This document shows, one piece after another, positions 10,495 to 22,607 of a stretch of DNA of 64,000 bases (its first letter is position 1; each line of letters begins with the position of its first letter). The notes under the pieces are model-generated. The model did not search any database. It was not told the DNA's origin and worked only from the letters and a program-made list of their open reading frames with translations. The stretch spans positions 62,450,367 through 62,514,366 of the forward strand of contig NC_052351.1 in NCBI RefSeq assembly GCF_009727055.1, written 5' to 3'. Source of the stretch: Benincasa hispida. Lineage: Eukaryota > Streptophyta > Magnoliopsida > Cucurbitales > Cucurbitaceae. The translations under genes and the position numbers were made by a program.

Positions 10495-12662
10495 GAAATG
10501 AATGTTGGATTAAGGAAGCAAGCAATGGAAGCAAAACAAAATCATTAAACATTCTAATTCATTAATTTTGGCTTCAAACTAAGCATGCTCATAAACTAAA
10601 AATAGAGTTTCAACACTAACCTTTGAAGTACCTTTGACTCACGATCTTCAGCTGCAATCTCCTTCTTATTTGGATGTGAACCACCACAAGGTCTTCTCTA
10701 CTATTCTTTTGGTGTCTTAGATTGAGTTGTGGGACTCCAAATAAGCTTGAATCAAAGGAAATTTGAGAGGAGGTTACTGGTTTTACACAGTGTGAAGAAC
10801 ACTTCTTCAAACACGAATTCTCAGCTTCAACAACGATTGCTTTCCTTCTTCCACTCAAAATTCTAGCTTTATATTGCATGACTTTCATGCAACTAACAAC
10901 TTTCATCTCATGCTTGAATAATTGAGCTGAAGAAGAATAGAATTGTGTGTGAGCTGCTATAATTTGAAAGTGGAAAAATTCCACATTTGGCATTTTTTCA
11001 TTTTCAAATTTCCTTTGATTTTCTTTTTTAAATTTGATTTCCAAAATAAAAAAACATTTCAATTAAAAATTGAAATTTATTAATTTTACAAAATTAATTC
11101 AATAATTAATTTTCTAATAAAAATAATAAATTAATTAAATAATTTAATTAGTTTTATTAATAATTTAATTAGTTTTATTAATTTAATGTAAAATTTTAGA
11201 TTAATACATCACCAATTCCATTACAATGAATCTTTATTCATGAATTTAATATTTAAATCATATTTAAATTCTATTCGATTCTCCAATTCCATTTAATTCC
11301 AAAATCAAACATATAATTATATTACATATAATTACTAATGCCCTTAATTCTAATTTGAACGTTTCAAATCAACTTATCACGCTACTCTAAGGCTAATCCA
11401 TTTGTGAGCTAGTAGGGGGACCTAGTGGATCTACAAATCATGGGCTCCAACAATCTGAGATTAATCGGCTAAACTTTTAACACCGAATTAACCCCCATTT
11501 GTTAACTATTGGTTCACTCCACTAAAACTCGTAGTTGCACTCTCCTCACTATAGATATATTGTGTCCACTTGATATAACCATGATTAGTAAGTTAACCCT
11601 TCACAGGTTGTTCGTAATAATGTCTGAGTCAAAAGGCTGTTTTCCTCGAGATTACCTCTTGTTCTTTAATTCCTACTGATCCTTAAATGAACAATTAGTT
11701 TGTCATCCGATCATCAATCTGAGTCTCGCTCAAGCCAATGAAAGGGTGGGGCCCCTTGTTCAAGACTTGGAGTCAATATTGAAGGGAATAACCTCTCTAC
11801 TATCCCTGAAAGTGGGTAGGAGTGAATTCGATGTTGCACCCTATGTCCCTAGCTGTCTACTCGGTCTTACCCCTGAAATGGGAGGCTTAATGAGCTGGTG
11901 CTATTGAGGCAACCCTCAGCTATGCAAATCTAAGGATAATCCCGAATAAATTGGCATTCATAGTTAGCTCAGGATTAAGGTCAAGTTACCTAGGTCATTT
12001 TTTTGAAATAGTCAGTCTTAAACAGCAAACAACGTTATAAAGTAAAAGTGACTTATTTCGTGGTGCGATCTTGTGAAAACTCATTTGTCGAGTTTTATGT
12101 CCTAAAACTCGTGGTTTGTAAACAATTAAAGTTACTCTAAAAATTCAATAAAGTTGTTATTGATTATATGAATTGCTTATTTCGTTTTAGAAATAAATCC
12201 AATAAACTAAAAGATCCATGACTATTACATGAATACTTGAGCATTTTGTGGATACATAAAAGTGGATCATGTTCAAGTAAATAGTCAAAATGGTCTATAG
12301 TATATGAATAAGATTTGGTGCCTTATTCTGGTAATACTATTGGATGCGGCCTATTCTGTAGTTGTGGATACAACTCCTTGTAACAACTACGGAGTGGGCT
12401 GCATCTAATAGTGTTGCCAGAATGAGGCACCCAACCTTATTCATATACTATAGATCATTTTGACTATTTACTTGAACCTGATCCACTTTTATATCTCCAC
12501 ATAAAGTTTAAGTACTCATATAATAGTCATGGATCTTTTAGTTTATTGGATTTATTTCTAAAACAAAATAAGCAATTCATATATTTAATAACAACTTATT
12601 GAATTTTCATAAATAAGTTTAAATGTTTACAAACCACGAGTTTTAGGATATAAAACCCAAAA
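10495..12662 (-). repeat. copia-2 3' LTR with internal inverted segment
   Basis: The family LTR in minus sense. It runs from near its 3' end (about 10495) to its 5' terminus at about 12662 (...ataaaacccaa, normally ending ccaaca). It is followed immediately by the polypurine tract complement (actcccactt), which marks it as the 3' LTR of the minus-strand element to its right. An extra plus-oriented copy of the first ~280 bp of the LTR (12093-12375) replaces the normal sequence between about 12092 and 12376. Confidence 0.7.
12093..12660. repeat. Long inverted repeat (LTR-start palindrome)
   Basis: The left arm, about 12093-12375, reads plus (tcgagttttatgtcctaaaa...). The right arm, about 12385-12660, reads as its reverse complement (...ttttaggatataaaaccc). 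The arms are each about 280 bp, meet with almost no spacer near 12380, and differ by scattered substitutions. Confidence 0.8.
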
Positions 12663-13559
12663 AACTCCCACTTGGACTAAAACTCTAGTGGTAACTTATA
12701 TATCCAAACGTATAATATTGAGTTTCTGAGTTTTATAGAGAAATACAATAAACTAGGGCATCACATACCCATGGTTTACCATCCGGTATCACATAACTAG
12801 CTTTTCTCCCACTTGCCCTAGGTTATTCTCCTGGTATTCCTAGTCTTACTAGGTGATTCTCAAACACTTTAACCAAGAGAATTGTTGTAAACATATTAGT
12901 GTACAATAGACTTTTTATTAAACTATATGGAGAATGCATCTTATTCTCACAACATTTGTTTCTCAATAATGGCTAAGAAGTCATACATTCCTCCCACTAC
13001 ATCGAGGTACTCTCAACTCTTTGAGTAAGATGTATTTGACTTGTCTAAACAACTCTTGTTTACAGTGTTAATTCAATAACTCTTTATTGATTTATTCAAG
13101 TTTTTATGGAAACAAATACATGTCATCTTGAACAATATTCTAATAATTGAAATGATGTTGAGAAAACAATATAAGACTAGAAAGTTTGTCACTGGATTTC
13201 ATGTTCTATCAAATAGACTTAGAAATCTTAAATTTTCTATACTTTTGATCCAATCAAAGCATTTCGGTTTCACCTTACAAGTTTTGTACACTCTGAACTT
13301 TTCAAGTGTTCTAAACTTATCACTTAGGTTAAATAACTACTTGCCTTAATTGATTTCTAGCCGTTTTAAATATTTGAATATTTGCAAATGGCGTTTAATT
13401 AGGTTGGTTCTTAACAGAAGTTGCTATGCAATAGAACAAACATAACTTTCACTAATGAACATTTCATTTACAAAAATATATACAATTTGTTCTTTACAAA
13501 AAATTAAACTAATTTTCTTACAATAACAAAAGCTGATTAGATTATCTTCAGGCAACAAC
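12663..13559 (-). other. copia-2 3'-terminal internal region, no intact gene
   Basis: It begins with the polypurine tract complement (12663-12673). The sequence then resembles the part of copia-3 adjacent to its 3' LTR (42413-42600). Around 12990-13020 the minus strand encodes ELRVPRCSG, a trace of the pol linker seen in copia-1 as ELRMPRRSG. The remainder has no supported coding sequence. Confidence 0.5.
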
Positions 13560-14075
13560 ATCTCCTACTGGTCAATCTGAGGACAACTAGCAATCTTTAG
13601 GAACTAGTTTGTCTATTTTGCTTTCTCTACTCTCTTCTCAACAAGGTACTGAGGATAGTCTCTCTTCTAGTGCCCTTCCTCATTGCAGTGGAAATACTTT
13701 TCTTTGTTTGTAGTGTTAGCCTTGCCTTGCATTGAAATGAACCATCATGTCTAGGACATGTTTTCTAATAGAGGCCCCCTCTCTCATACGTCTGTTGTAA
13801 ACATATTTAATAGCATCATGCCTTAGGGAGAAGGACCGTTGTCCAAACATCCCTCGTAGAGATTCCATAATCTCTTTGGCAGTACCTATATCCTCATGTT
13901 TCTTTGTCAAGACATCAGATATGCTAGCGAGGATATAGGCACGGGTTTTGTCTATTGCCCTGATCCATCTATCGTACGCATCCCAAACAGTTCGGTTTAC
14001 ATTAGAGCTTGGAATGGAAGGACAATCCTCTGTTAAGACGAATCGTAAATCGTCTATCACCAGTATAGTATTCAT
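13560..14075 (-). pseudogene. copia-2 gag with degenerate zinc knuckle
   Basis: The minus strand encodes copia gag: LRFVLTEDCPSIPSSNVN, YDRWIRAIDKTRAYILASI, then SLRHDAIKYVYNRRMREGAS and KHVLDMMVHFN. Downstream, around 13630-13690 in another frame, YFHCNEEGH and KRDYPQYL form a relic CCHC nucleic-acid-binding knuckle in which the first and last cysteines are lost (the last reads Tyr) and a stop precedes KRD. The start is uncertain: the open frame begins at an internal Met, and the MSNS-type N terminus is damaged near 14145. It is closely related to copia-1 gag at 3243-3572. Confidence 0.75.
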
Positions 14076-14129
14076 ATTTTATTTCCAAGTTGCATAATTA
14101 TCCCCAATCAGTTTATCAGACGCCAACAA

Positions 14130-15477
14130 TTGTACTAATGCACTTTTCATTTTGAAAAATATGAACAAATTATATAAGTGAATTACTTTTTATATCTCAA
14201 TCAAGTTTTAGTAAAGTAATAATATACCCAAGATTATTTTTGCAACGATACTACAACAAGACATTCTTGACTAAATACTATCTCCAGAATCACTCATATT
14301 CCAATAGTCATTTAACTACCATTTTTGGTTAGAATTTACTAGTCTCTTTCGCTTTGGTCTTGATCTATTACGAAAACTTTCTGAATGGAGATCACTCTCA
14401 GGGTGACATGAAATGCTGCAGGATCTCACGGTGGGAATTATCTAGGGACGTGAGAATTGAAATCAATGTATCGTATATTTGATTTTTCATTGAACATCTT
14501 CCCCTCATTAACCATGATCAATTCACGCAAACACTTTCCAAATGGAGGTCACTCCTAGGGTGGCACGAAGTGCCGCATGAACCTTTCGGTGTGAACATCT
14601 TGAGAACGTGAAAATTTTAAAATCAAAACATCATATTTGATTTTAAAGTGAATAACTTCCCCCATTCACCAAAATCTTGATTCATTTAAACACTTTCCGA
14701 ATGGAGGTCACACCCAGGGTGACACGAAGTGCCACATGAATTTCGATCGTGAACTCTTAGGGATGGCAGAGCGAGAAATAATCATATCATATATGTTTAT
14801 TAATCTCCCACTAAAGCGTTCTAACATATCATATACATTATTTGATTTTCACTAAAGTGTTCTAATAGCATATCATATATGTTATTAAATGGGGTATATG
14901 TTTCTTAGGTTTGTTTCAGCTAATTAAACAACCTAGGTCTAGGTGTTTATCCAAGTATAACATTTATAATTGGATTTAACTTACGATGTCTAGGTGATAA
15001 ACTAGTTTTAAAACCTCACATCGCTCACGTATTACTCATAAAACTGGTTAACAACGCTCAATGATTCAGCTATAATCCCTAGGTAGGTGGTGTTTTGTAG
15101 ACCGTCAATTTAAATACCCCCAGCCTTCGACAGGATTATATACCAGTTGAGTTTGTAACTCGAGTTTTACAAGTTTTAACGACCTATTTTAACTATTAAA
15201 ACGAGTGGTTAACCTATGTAAGTATGCAACTGTTCTTCGTTATGGATTTTTTAAATTTCGAACCCAATTTTATAACAGCTTACAAAATTTTAGACATGCT
15301 AAACATCCACAACATACATCAAAGGCATTCAATATTTAATATAACATTTATATTAAATGAAAGAAACCCTAAACATGCATACTATATATTATAACAGTTT
15401 ATAACATACTTTCAATGCATGTAACATGCTTCCTATGGTGGGATTTTAATTCTACATGGCATACTTTATGCACATAC
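14130..15477 (-). other. copia-2 5' leader
   Basis: Non-coding, and homologous to the leaders at 3661-5499 and 46880-49095. It contains three ~157-bp tandem units (14370-14770). It continues after the nested element at 17479-17589, where the trailing sequence (gacattttcaagtaaacaaa) matches the other leaders. Confidence 0.7.
14370..14770 (-). repeat. Three ~157-bp tandem units with stem-loop module
   Basis: The phrase 'actttc.gaatggaggtcac' starts at 14377, 14533 and 14692 (spacing 156 and 159). Each copy is followed by 'gggtgacacgaagtg' or a near match. GTCAC/GTGAC and the outer CACTT/AAGTG are inverted, so each unit can form a two-tier hairpin. Confidence 0.8.
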
Positions 15478-17473
15478 TGTTGGGTTATATGTCCTAAAAC
15501 TCGTGGTATGTAAACAATGGAACTTATTATGAAAATTCAATAAAGGTGTTATTGAACTATAAAGCTTAGAAACTCAGTCTTATTTATTGGATATATAAGT
15601 TACCACAGGAGTTTTAGTCAAAGTGGAAGTTTGTTGGGTTTTATGTCTTAAAACTCGTGGTATGTAAACAATGGAACTTATTCTGAAAATTCAATAAAGG
15701 AGTTATTGAATAATCTATTGCTTGAATAGAAATCCAATAAACCTAAAAGTCCCTTGATTATTGGATCAGTACTTGAACTTTATGTGGAGACATAAAGATG
15801 GATCAGATTCGAGTAAATAGTCAAAATGATCTATAGTATATTGATAAGGTTGGGTACCTTATGCTAGTAACACTATTGCATGTAGCCTGCTCTGTAGTTG
15901 TTACAAAGAGTTGTAAAGTTCTACAAACGAAGTGATCCTAATTCGTTCATGTTGGACATGAGAAGTGGGGGTGTCATTGTGCAAAAGAGTTTGTACAAGA
16001 TCGGACCACGAAATCAGTCACTCTTACTTTATAACGTTGTTTACTGTTTAAGACTGACTATTTTAAAGCGATGACCTAGGTAACTTGATCTTAATCCTGA
16101 GCTAACTATGAATTCTTGTTTATCTGGAATTACCCTTAGATTTGCATAGGTGAGGGTTGGCTCAATAGCGCTGGCTCAATAACACTCCCATTTTAGGGGT
16201 AAGATCGGATAGATAGTTGGGGACATAGGGTGCAAGAGCAAATTCACTCCTACCCGTTTTAGGGATAGTACAGAGGTTGTTCCCTTAAGTGCTGATTCTA
16301 GGGCTTGAACAAGGGATCCTGCCCTCTCATTTGGCATGAGAAGGACTCGGTTTTGTGATTGGATCACAAACCAATTGTTCATTAAGGGATCAGTGGGGAC
16401 TTAAGGAACAAGAGGTAATTTCGGGGGTAAAACAAAGATTTGACCCAGTCGTTATTATGAACAACCTGTGAAGGGTTAACTTACTAATTATGGTTATATC
16501 GAGTGGACATAATATATCTATAGTGAGGGGAGTTCAATTATGGGCTTTAGTGGAGTGACCCATCAGTTAACGAATGAGGGTTAGATTGGTCTAATGAGTT
16601 TAGCCGATTAATCTTGGATCGTTGGAACTCATGATCTGTAGGTCCACGAGGGTCCCCTTACTAGCTCAGAAATGGATTAGCTCTAGAGTAGCGTGATAAG
16701 TTAATTTGAAATGTTCAAATTAGAATCAAACGAAATTGGAGAAAATATATTTAAATATGATTTAAATATATGAAGCTGAATTTGTGTAAAAATTAATTTA
16801 ATATTGGATATTAAATTAATTAGAATTNATTATTTAAAGTGTTTAAATAATTATTTATTAATTTTATTAGAAAATTAATTTATGAAATTAATTTGTAAAA
16901 TTAATAAATTTTGGTTTTAGTAAAATATGATTTTAAAATCAATTTTGGTTTTTGGAAATAGAAAAAAAACACAAAAAGGAAAAATGGTGTTTTGCATATT
17001 CATCTTCAAGGAGCTCACAATAAACCCATCTCTTCCTTCATTTTCTCCAAGCATGAGCTGCATCTCATGCAGCAAATATCTTTGCATGATAGTCTACAAT
17101 ATATTGAAGAGATTTGGAATGAAGTGAAGGTGATGAACTGATTGAATTTTTCCTAAAAAAATCTTGAGAAGAAGGTGTTCTTCAATGGGTTGGTTCAATG
17201 AGCTTTCTCCATATTCTCTTTGATTCCAGCTTATTTTGAGTCCCACAACTCACTCTAGAGCACCAAGAGGATAGTAGAGAAGATCTTGTGGTAGTCTACA
17301 CAAAGATTTGGAGGATTTATCAGCTGGAAATACAGATTTGAATGGTTCGGCCAAGGTATGTTCTTGAAGCCTATTAAACTCTATTTTAACATGTTTCTTT
17401 TATGCCAAAATTAATCAATTAGCTTGCTTATGGATCCTGATGTCTTCCGTTACGTGCTGGTGTCGATCCAACA
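15478..17473 (+). mobile_element. Deleted LTR retrotransposon with perfect TSD (CATAC)
   Basis: The target duplication CATAC is perfect (15473-15477 and 17474-17478), and the element has TG...CA ends. It is not a simple solo LTR. It begins with about 80 bp of LTR start (15478-15560), jumps to the last ~70 bp of the internal region (cacaggagttttagtc, then the purine-rich aaagtggaag), and then has a complete LTR at 15633-17473 (1,841 bp). This looks like an internal deletion joining the 5' LTR to the region just before the 3' LTR. It is inserted in the copia-2 leader. One ambiguous base lies at 16828. Confidence 0.85.
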
Positions 17474-17589
17474 CATACATGATTTATTTAATTATAACAT
17501 ACATCACATGTATAAATAATAAAACACATAATAATAAAACACATACAGATATGGTTTTGGTTTTGACATTTTCAAGTAAACAAATGAAG

Positions 17590-19467
17590 TAACAAGGATC
17601 AATAAGCATTCTAGTTCATCAATTTTGGCTATAAATAAAATATGCTCATACAATAATAAAAGGGTTTCAAAACATACCTTTATAGAACCTTTTGAATCTT
17701 GAATTCAACTACAAATCTTCTCCAAATCTTGTTGTGGACCACCTAAGGTCTTCCCTACTATTCTCTTGGAGCCTTAGATTGAGTTGTGGGACTCAAAATA
17801 AGCTTGAAGGAAGGGAATTTAGAGAAGAAGCTCACTGTAGAAACTTGAAGAACATTTCTTCAACCTCTTGAGTTTTCAACAAAATTTCAGTAAGTACAAA
17901 CAATTTGCATGAAAGATTTCCACTTCAATCTTCTCTATTTATTGCAAGACAATCATGCATAGAAGAAGGCTACATGAGGTGCAACTCATGCTTAGAGATT
18001 TGAATAAAAAAATCAAGTGGGATTAGTGTGAGCTACTTGGTTAATTTATTGGAGAAAATCAACTTTTCCAAATTTGTGTTTTTCCAAATTTTCTAATTTC
18101 AAAATGATTTCTAAAATCAATTAGCTTTCAAAAATCGAAAAATTTTATTAATTTTACAAAATTAATTTCATAAATTAATTTTCTAATAAAATTATTAATA
18201 AATAACTAATTAAACAATTTAATTAATTCTAATTAATTTAATATCAAATATTAAATTAATTTTACACAAATTCTACCTCATGAATCCCTATTCATGAATT
18301 TAATATTTAAATCATATTTAAATATAATGGATTCTCTAGTTCTGTTTAATTCCAAAATTAAATGCGTAATTATATCACATATAATTACTAATTCACTTAA
18401 TTCTAATTTGAGCGTTTCAAATTAACTTATCATGCTACTCTAAGGCTAATCCATTTATGAGCTAATAGGGGGACCTTGTGGACCTACAGATCATGGGCTC
18501 CAACGATCCGAGATTTATTGGCTAAACTCTTTACACCAAATTAACTCCTATTCGTTAACTAATGGGTCACACCACTAAAGCCCGTAGTTGCATTCCTCTC
18601 AATGTAGATATATTCTGTCCACTCTATATAACCATGATTAGTAAGTTAACCCTTCATAGGTTTTTGTAAAAACGGCTGGGTCAAATGTCAAATTTACCCC
18701 TCAGATTATCTCTTGTTCCTTAAGTCCCACTGATCCTCTAATGAACAATTGGTTTGTGATTTGATCAACAAACCTAGTCCTTAGGGTGGGGCCCCTTGTT
18801 CAATACCCGGAGTCAGCACTTAAGAGAATGACCTCTCTACTATCCTTAAAAGCGGGTAGGAGTGAGTTCCATCTTGCACCTTATGTCCCCAGCTATCTAC
18901 CCAGTCTTACCCCTAAAATGGAGGTTGATTGAGCTGGCGCTGTTGAGCCAACCCTCACCTATGCAAATCTAAGGATAATCCCGAATAAAGAGGAGTTCAT
19001 AGTTAGCTCAAGATTAAGATCAAGTTACATAGGTCATCGCTTTGAAATTGTCAGTTTTAAACAGTAAACATCGTTATAAAGTAAAAGTGACTGATTACAT
19101 GGTTTGATCTTGTACACCCCCACTCCTCATGTCATAACATGTACGAATTAGGATCACATCGTCTGTAGCACTTTGCAACTCCTTGTAACAACTACAGAGT
19201 GGGTCGCATCCAATAGTGTTACTAGAATGAGGCACCCAACCTTATTCATATACTATAGATCATTTTGACTATTTACTTGAACCTGATCTACTTTTATGTA
19301 TCCACATTAAGTTGAAGTACTCATATAATAGTCATGGATCTTTTAGTTTATTGGATTTATTTCTAAAATGAAATAAGCAATTCATATATTCAATAACAAC
19401 TTATTGAATTTTCAGAAATAAGTTTAAATGTTTACAAACCATGAATTTTAGGACATAAAACCCAACA
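17590..19467 (-). repeat. copia-2 5' LTR, minus sense
   Basis: This 1.88-kb LTR copy is in minus orientation and ends at ...ggacataaaacccaaca (19467). Its 3' (low-coordinate) end is truncated and fused directly to leader sequence, without a primer binding site. Confidence 0.75.
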
Positions 19468-20827
19468 AGACCAGGTAGATAGCTGGGGACATAGGGTGCA
19501 AGATGGAATTCACATCTACCCACTTTTAGGGATAGTAGAGAGGATGTTCCCTTAAGTACCGACTCTAGATCTTGAACAAGGAGTCCCACCCTCTCATTGG
19601 CCTGAGAGGGACTCGGTTTGATGACTGGATACCAAACTGATTGTTCATTAGAGGATCAATGGGATTTAAAGAACAAGAGATAATCTTGGGGGTAAAATAG
19701 TCATTTGACTTGGCCGTTATTACGAACAACTTGTGACGGGTTAACTTACTAATCATGGTTATATCGAGTGGACATATTATATCTACAGTGAGGGGAGTGC
19801 AACTTTGGGCTTTAGTGGAGTGACCCAGTAGTTAACGAATTAGGGTTAATTCGGTGTAAAGAGTTCAGCCAATTAATCTCGGATCATTGGAGCCCATGAT
19901 CTGTAAGTCCACGAGGTCCCCCTACTAGCTCACGAATGGATTAGCCGTAGAGTAACGTGACAAGTTAATCTGAAACGTTCAAATTAGAGTTAAGGGAATT
20001 AGTGATTATATGTGATATAATTACGCTTTTAATTTTGGAATTAAACGAAATTGGAGAATCAATAAATATTTAAATATAATTTAAATACTAAATTCATGAA
20101 TACGGATTCATGATGGTGGAATTAGTGTTAAACTAATTTAATATTTGATATTAAATTAATTGAATTAATTGAATTGTTTAATTATTTATTTATTATTAAT
20201 TTTATTAGCTAAATTAATTATTGATTTAATTTTGTAAAGTTATTAAAATTTAATTTTTGAAAACAAAATTTGTTTTGGAAATTTATTTTGAAAATCAAAA
20301 TTGAATTAAAATGAAAAGAAAAATAGAAAATTGAAAAAAATCCAAAAAGTTGGATTTTTCCACTAATTTTCCAAGGAGCTCATTGATAATTCCATCAATC
20401 TTCAACTCAATTTTTCATGAAGGAGGTGCAATTCATGCAGCAATTTTTCTTGCATGATGATCTTGCTATATATCCTGAAGAATATGAGTGGAATTGGGCA
20501 TGCAAAAAGGGTTGATTTTGGCTGAAAATCACTCTTGAAGAAGGTTCTTAAGGCTGTTATAAAGCAGTGTTGTTTTCCTCCAAATTCCCTTAATCCAAGC
20601 TTATTTGGAGTCCCACAACTCAATCCAAGGGAAGGCCTTGAGGTAGTTCCCAAGCTAAATTGAAGTGGAATTGCAATTGAAATTCGAGTTTCAAGTGTTT
20701 CTTCAAAGGTATGTCCCTAAACCCTCTTCATAGTTTATGGAGCATGCTTAATTCAAAGCCAAAATTAATGAATTAGAATGCTTAATGATTCGTTTTTCTT
20801 CCGCTGCATGTTTTTTTAACTCTAACA
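19468..20827 (+). repeat. Partial family LTR, plus sense
   Basis: It starts abruptly inside the LTR (agaccaggtagatagctggg) directly after the start of a minus-sense LTR, and runs to the LTR end at 20827 (...actctaaca). A primer binding site follows. Confidence 0.75.
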
Positions 20828-22607
20828 ATTGGTATCAACGCATCATTTAAGCACTCAATTTGGTTTAATTTTGGCTTAGTGGGTGTTTTTCATGAGATAT
20901 ATGAAAATTGTGCACTGATATGGTTTTTTGAGATTTTGTATTAAAATTTCCTTTAATTCCTTTGTTAAATTTGTATTTGGCTCTTGATTGATGAGCTTAT
21001 ATATGTGCTCAAGAGTCTGTAATTTATTTGGAGTCATTAGAGTTGAAATTAAGATGTAATTGAAGAAAGAAGTGAAGAAGGTCGAGCTACAGAATTCTGA
21101 TGCTGAACTAGTGTCCACGCAGCGTGTTGCTTCCCAGATGATGAAGAATGCCCGTAGCGTCGCAACGCTAGGGTGAGAGTGTTGCAACACTGCTTACCCC
21201 AACCCAACAAGCACGTTCAACCCAAACCGACGATCCAACTGAACCGTTTTGGTCGGTTTGAGTCAAAGAGGTCCAGTTTGACCTGATTCAACCACTTTTG
21301 AAGGTTTGGTAGTCTAGTTCGAGTGGTTCGGGTTTGGTTTGGGGTAGTTGGAGCGGTCCAAAATCGTTTTAGAGCTAGTTCTTGCTGAATTTTTTAATAA
21401 TTAGGCCTTTGTTGGCTTGAAAATGCCAAAACTAAACCATATTAGTATGTGTTTAATTATTTATACATGTGATGTATGTTATAATTAAATAAATCTTGTA
21501 TGTGCATGAAGTATTCTATGTAGATTTAAAATCCTACCATAGGAAGGATGTTACATGCATTGAAAGTATGTTATAATGTATTATAATATATAGTATGTAT
21601 GTTTAGGGTTTCTTTTATTTAATATAAGTTTTATATTAAATATTGAATGCCTTTGATGTATGTTGTGGATTTTAGCATGTCTAAAATTTTTTAAGTTGTT
21701 AGAAAATTGGGTGAGACATTTAAAATCCATAACAAAGAACAACTGCATGCTTACGTAGGTTAATCCCCTGTTTTAATATTTAAAATAGGTCGACATCTTG
21801 GGGATTATATTGAAGATCTACGGAATACCTCCTACCTTAGGATTATGGCCGAATTATTGAGCATTGTTAACCAGTTTTGTGCGCAATATGTGAATGGTGT
21901 GAGGTTTTAAAACTGGTTTATCACGTAGACATTGTTGGTTAAAATCAAAATATAAATGTTATATTTGGATAAAAACCTAGACTTAGGTTGTTTAATTAGC
22001 CGGAACAAGCCTGAGAAAATGTATACCCAGTTTAAAGTTAGAACACTTCAGTGGAAGTTCAATAACATATAAGATATGCTATTAGAACACCTCAGTTAAA
22101 ATAAAAATAATGTATATGATATGTTAGAACACTTCAGTGGGAGATTAATGAACATATATGATATGATTATTTTTAGCTCCCACATCCCTAAGAGTTCACG
22201 ATCGAAATTCATGTTTCACTTCGTGTCACCCTGGGAGTGACCTCTATTCGAAAAGTGTTTACATGAATCGAGATTTTGGTGAATGAGGGAAGTTGTTCAC
22301 CATAAAATCAAATGTGATGTTTTTATTTTAATTTTCACGTCCCAAGATGTTCACACTGTGAGGTTCATGTAACACTTCGTGTCACCCTGAGAATGACCTC
22401 CAATGGAAAGTGTTTACATGAATCAATATCAAGGTGAATAAGGGGAAGATGTTCAATGGAAAACCAAATATACGCTATATTGATTTCAATTCTCACATCC
22501 CTAGAAAAATCCCACCGTCAGATCCGTGCAACACTTCAAGTCACCCTGGGAGTGACCTCCATTCGGAAAGTGTTTGTCATGAGGTCAAGACTAAAGTGAA
22601 TGGGGGA
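20828..22607 (+). other. Copia-family 5' leader, plus sense
   Basis: Non-coding. It is the plus-strand counterpart of the leaders at 3661-5499 and 14130-15477. Near 22038-22165 the phrase 'ttagaacac.tcagt' occurs three times. At 22195-22600 there are three ~160-bp stem-loop units (cacttcgtgtcaccctggga at about 22215 and close variants at about 22370 and 22530). It ends at the junction to the second duplication copy. Confidence 0.7.
20830..20841 (+). promoter_or_regulatory. Degenerate primer binding site
   Basis: Reads TGGTATCAACGC, two bases off the consensus TGGTATCAGAGC, two bases after the LTR end. Confidence 0.7.

Larger units (their letters stand above)
10495..19467 (-). mobile_element. 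copia-2: rearranged Ty1/copia element, minus strand
   Basis: Two minus-sense LTRs of the same family (10495-12662 and 17590-19467) bracket an internal region with gag (13560-14075), a leader (14130-15477 and 17479-17589) and 3'-terminal sequence next to the 3' LTR. Most of pol is missing: only a short trace of the linker before RT remains (around 12990-13020). The primer binding site and about 600 bp of leader are also deleted at the junction near 17590. A younger LTR element is nested in the leader at 15478-17473. Confidence 0.7.

Noticed and set aside
10616..11062. 148-codon minus-strand frame
   Set aside because: Lies wholly inside the copia-family LTR; homologous positions in other LTR copies are not open and no protein family is recognisable.
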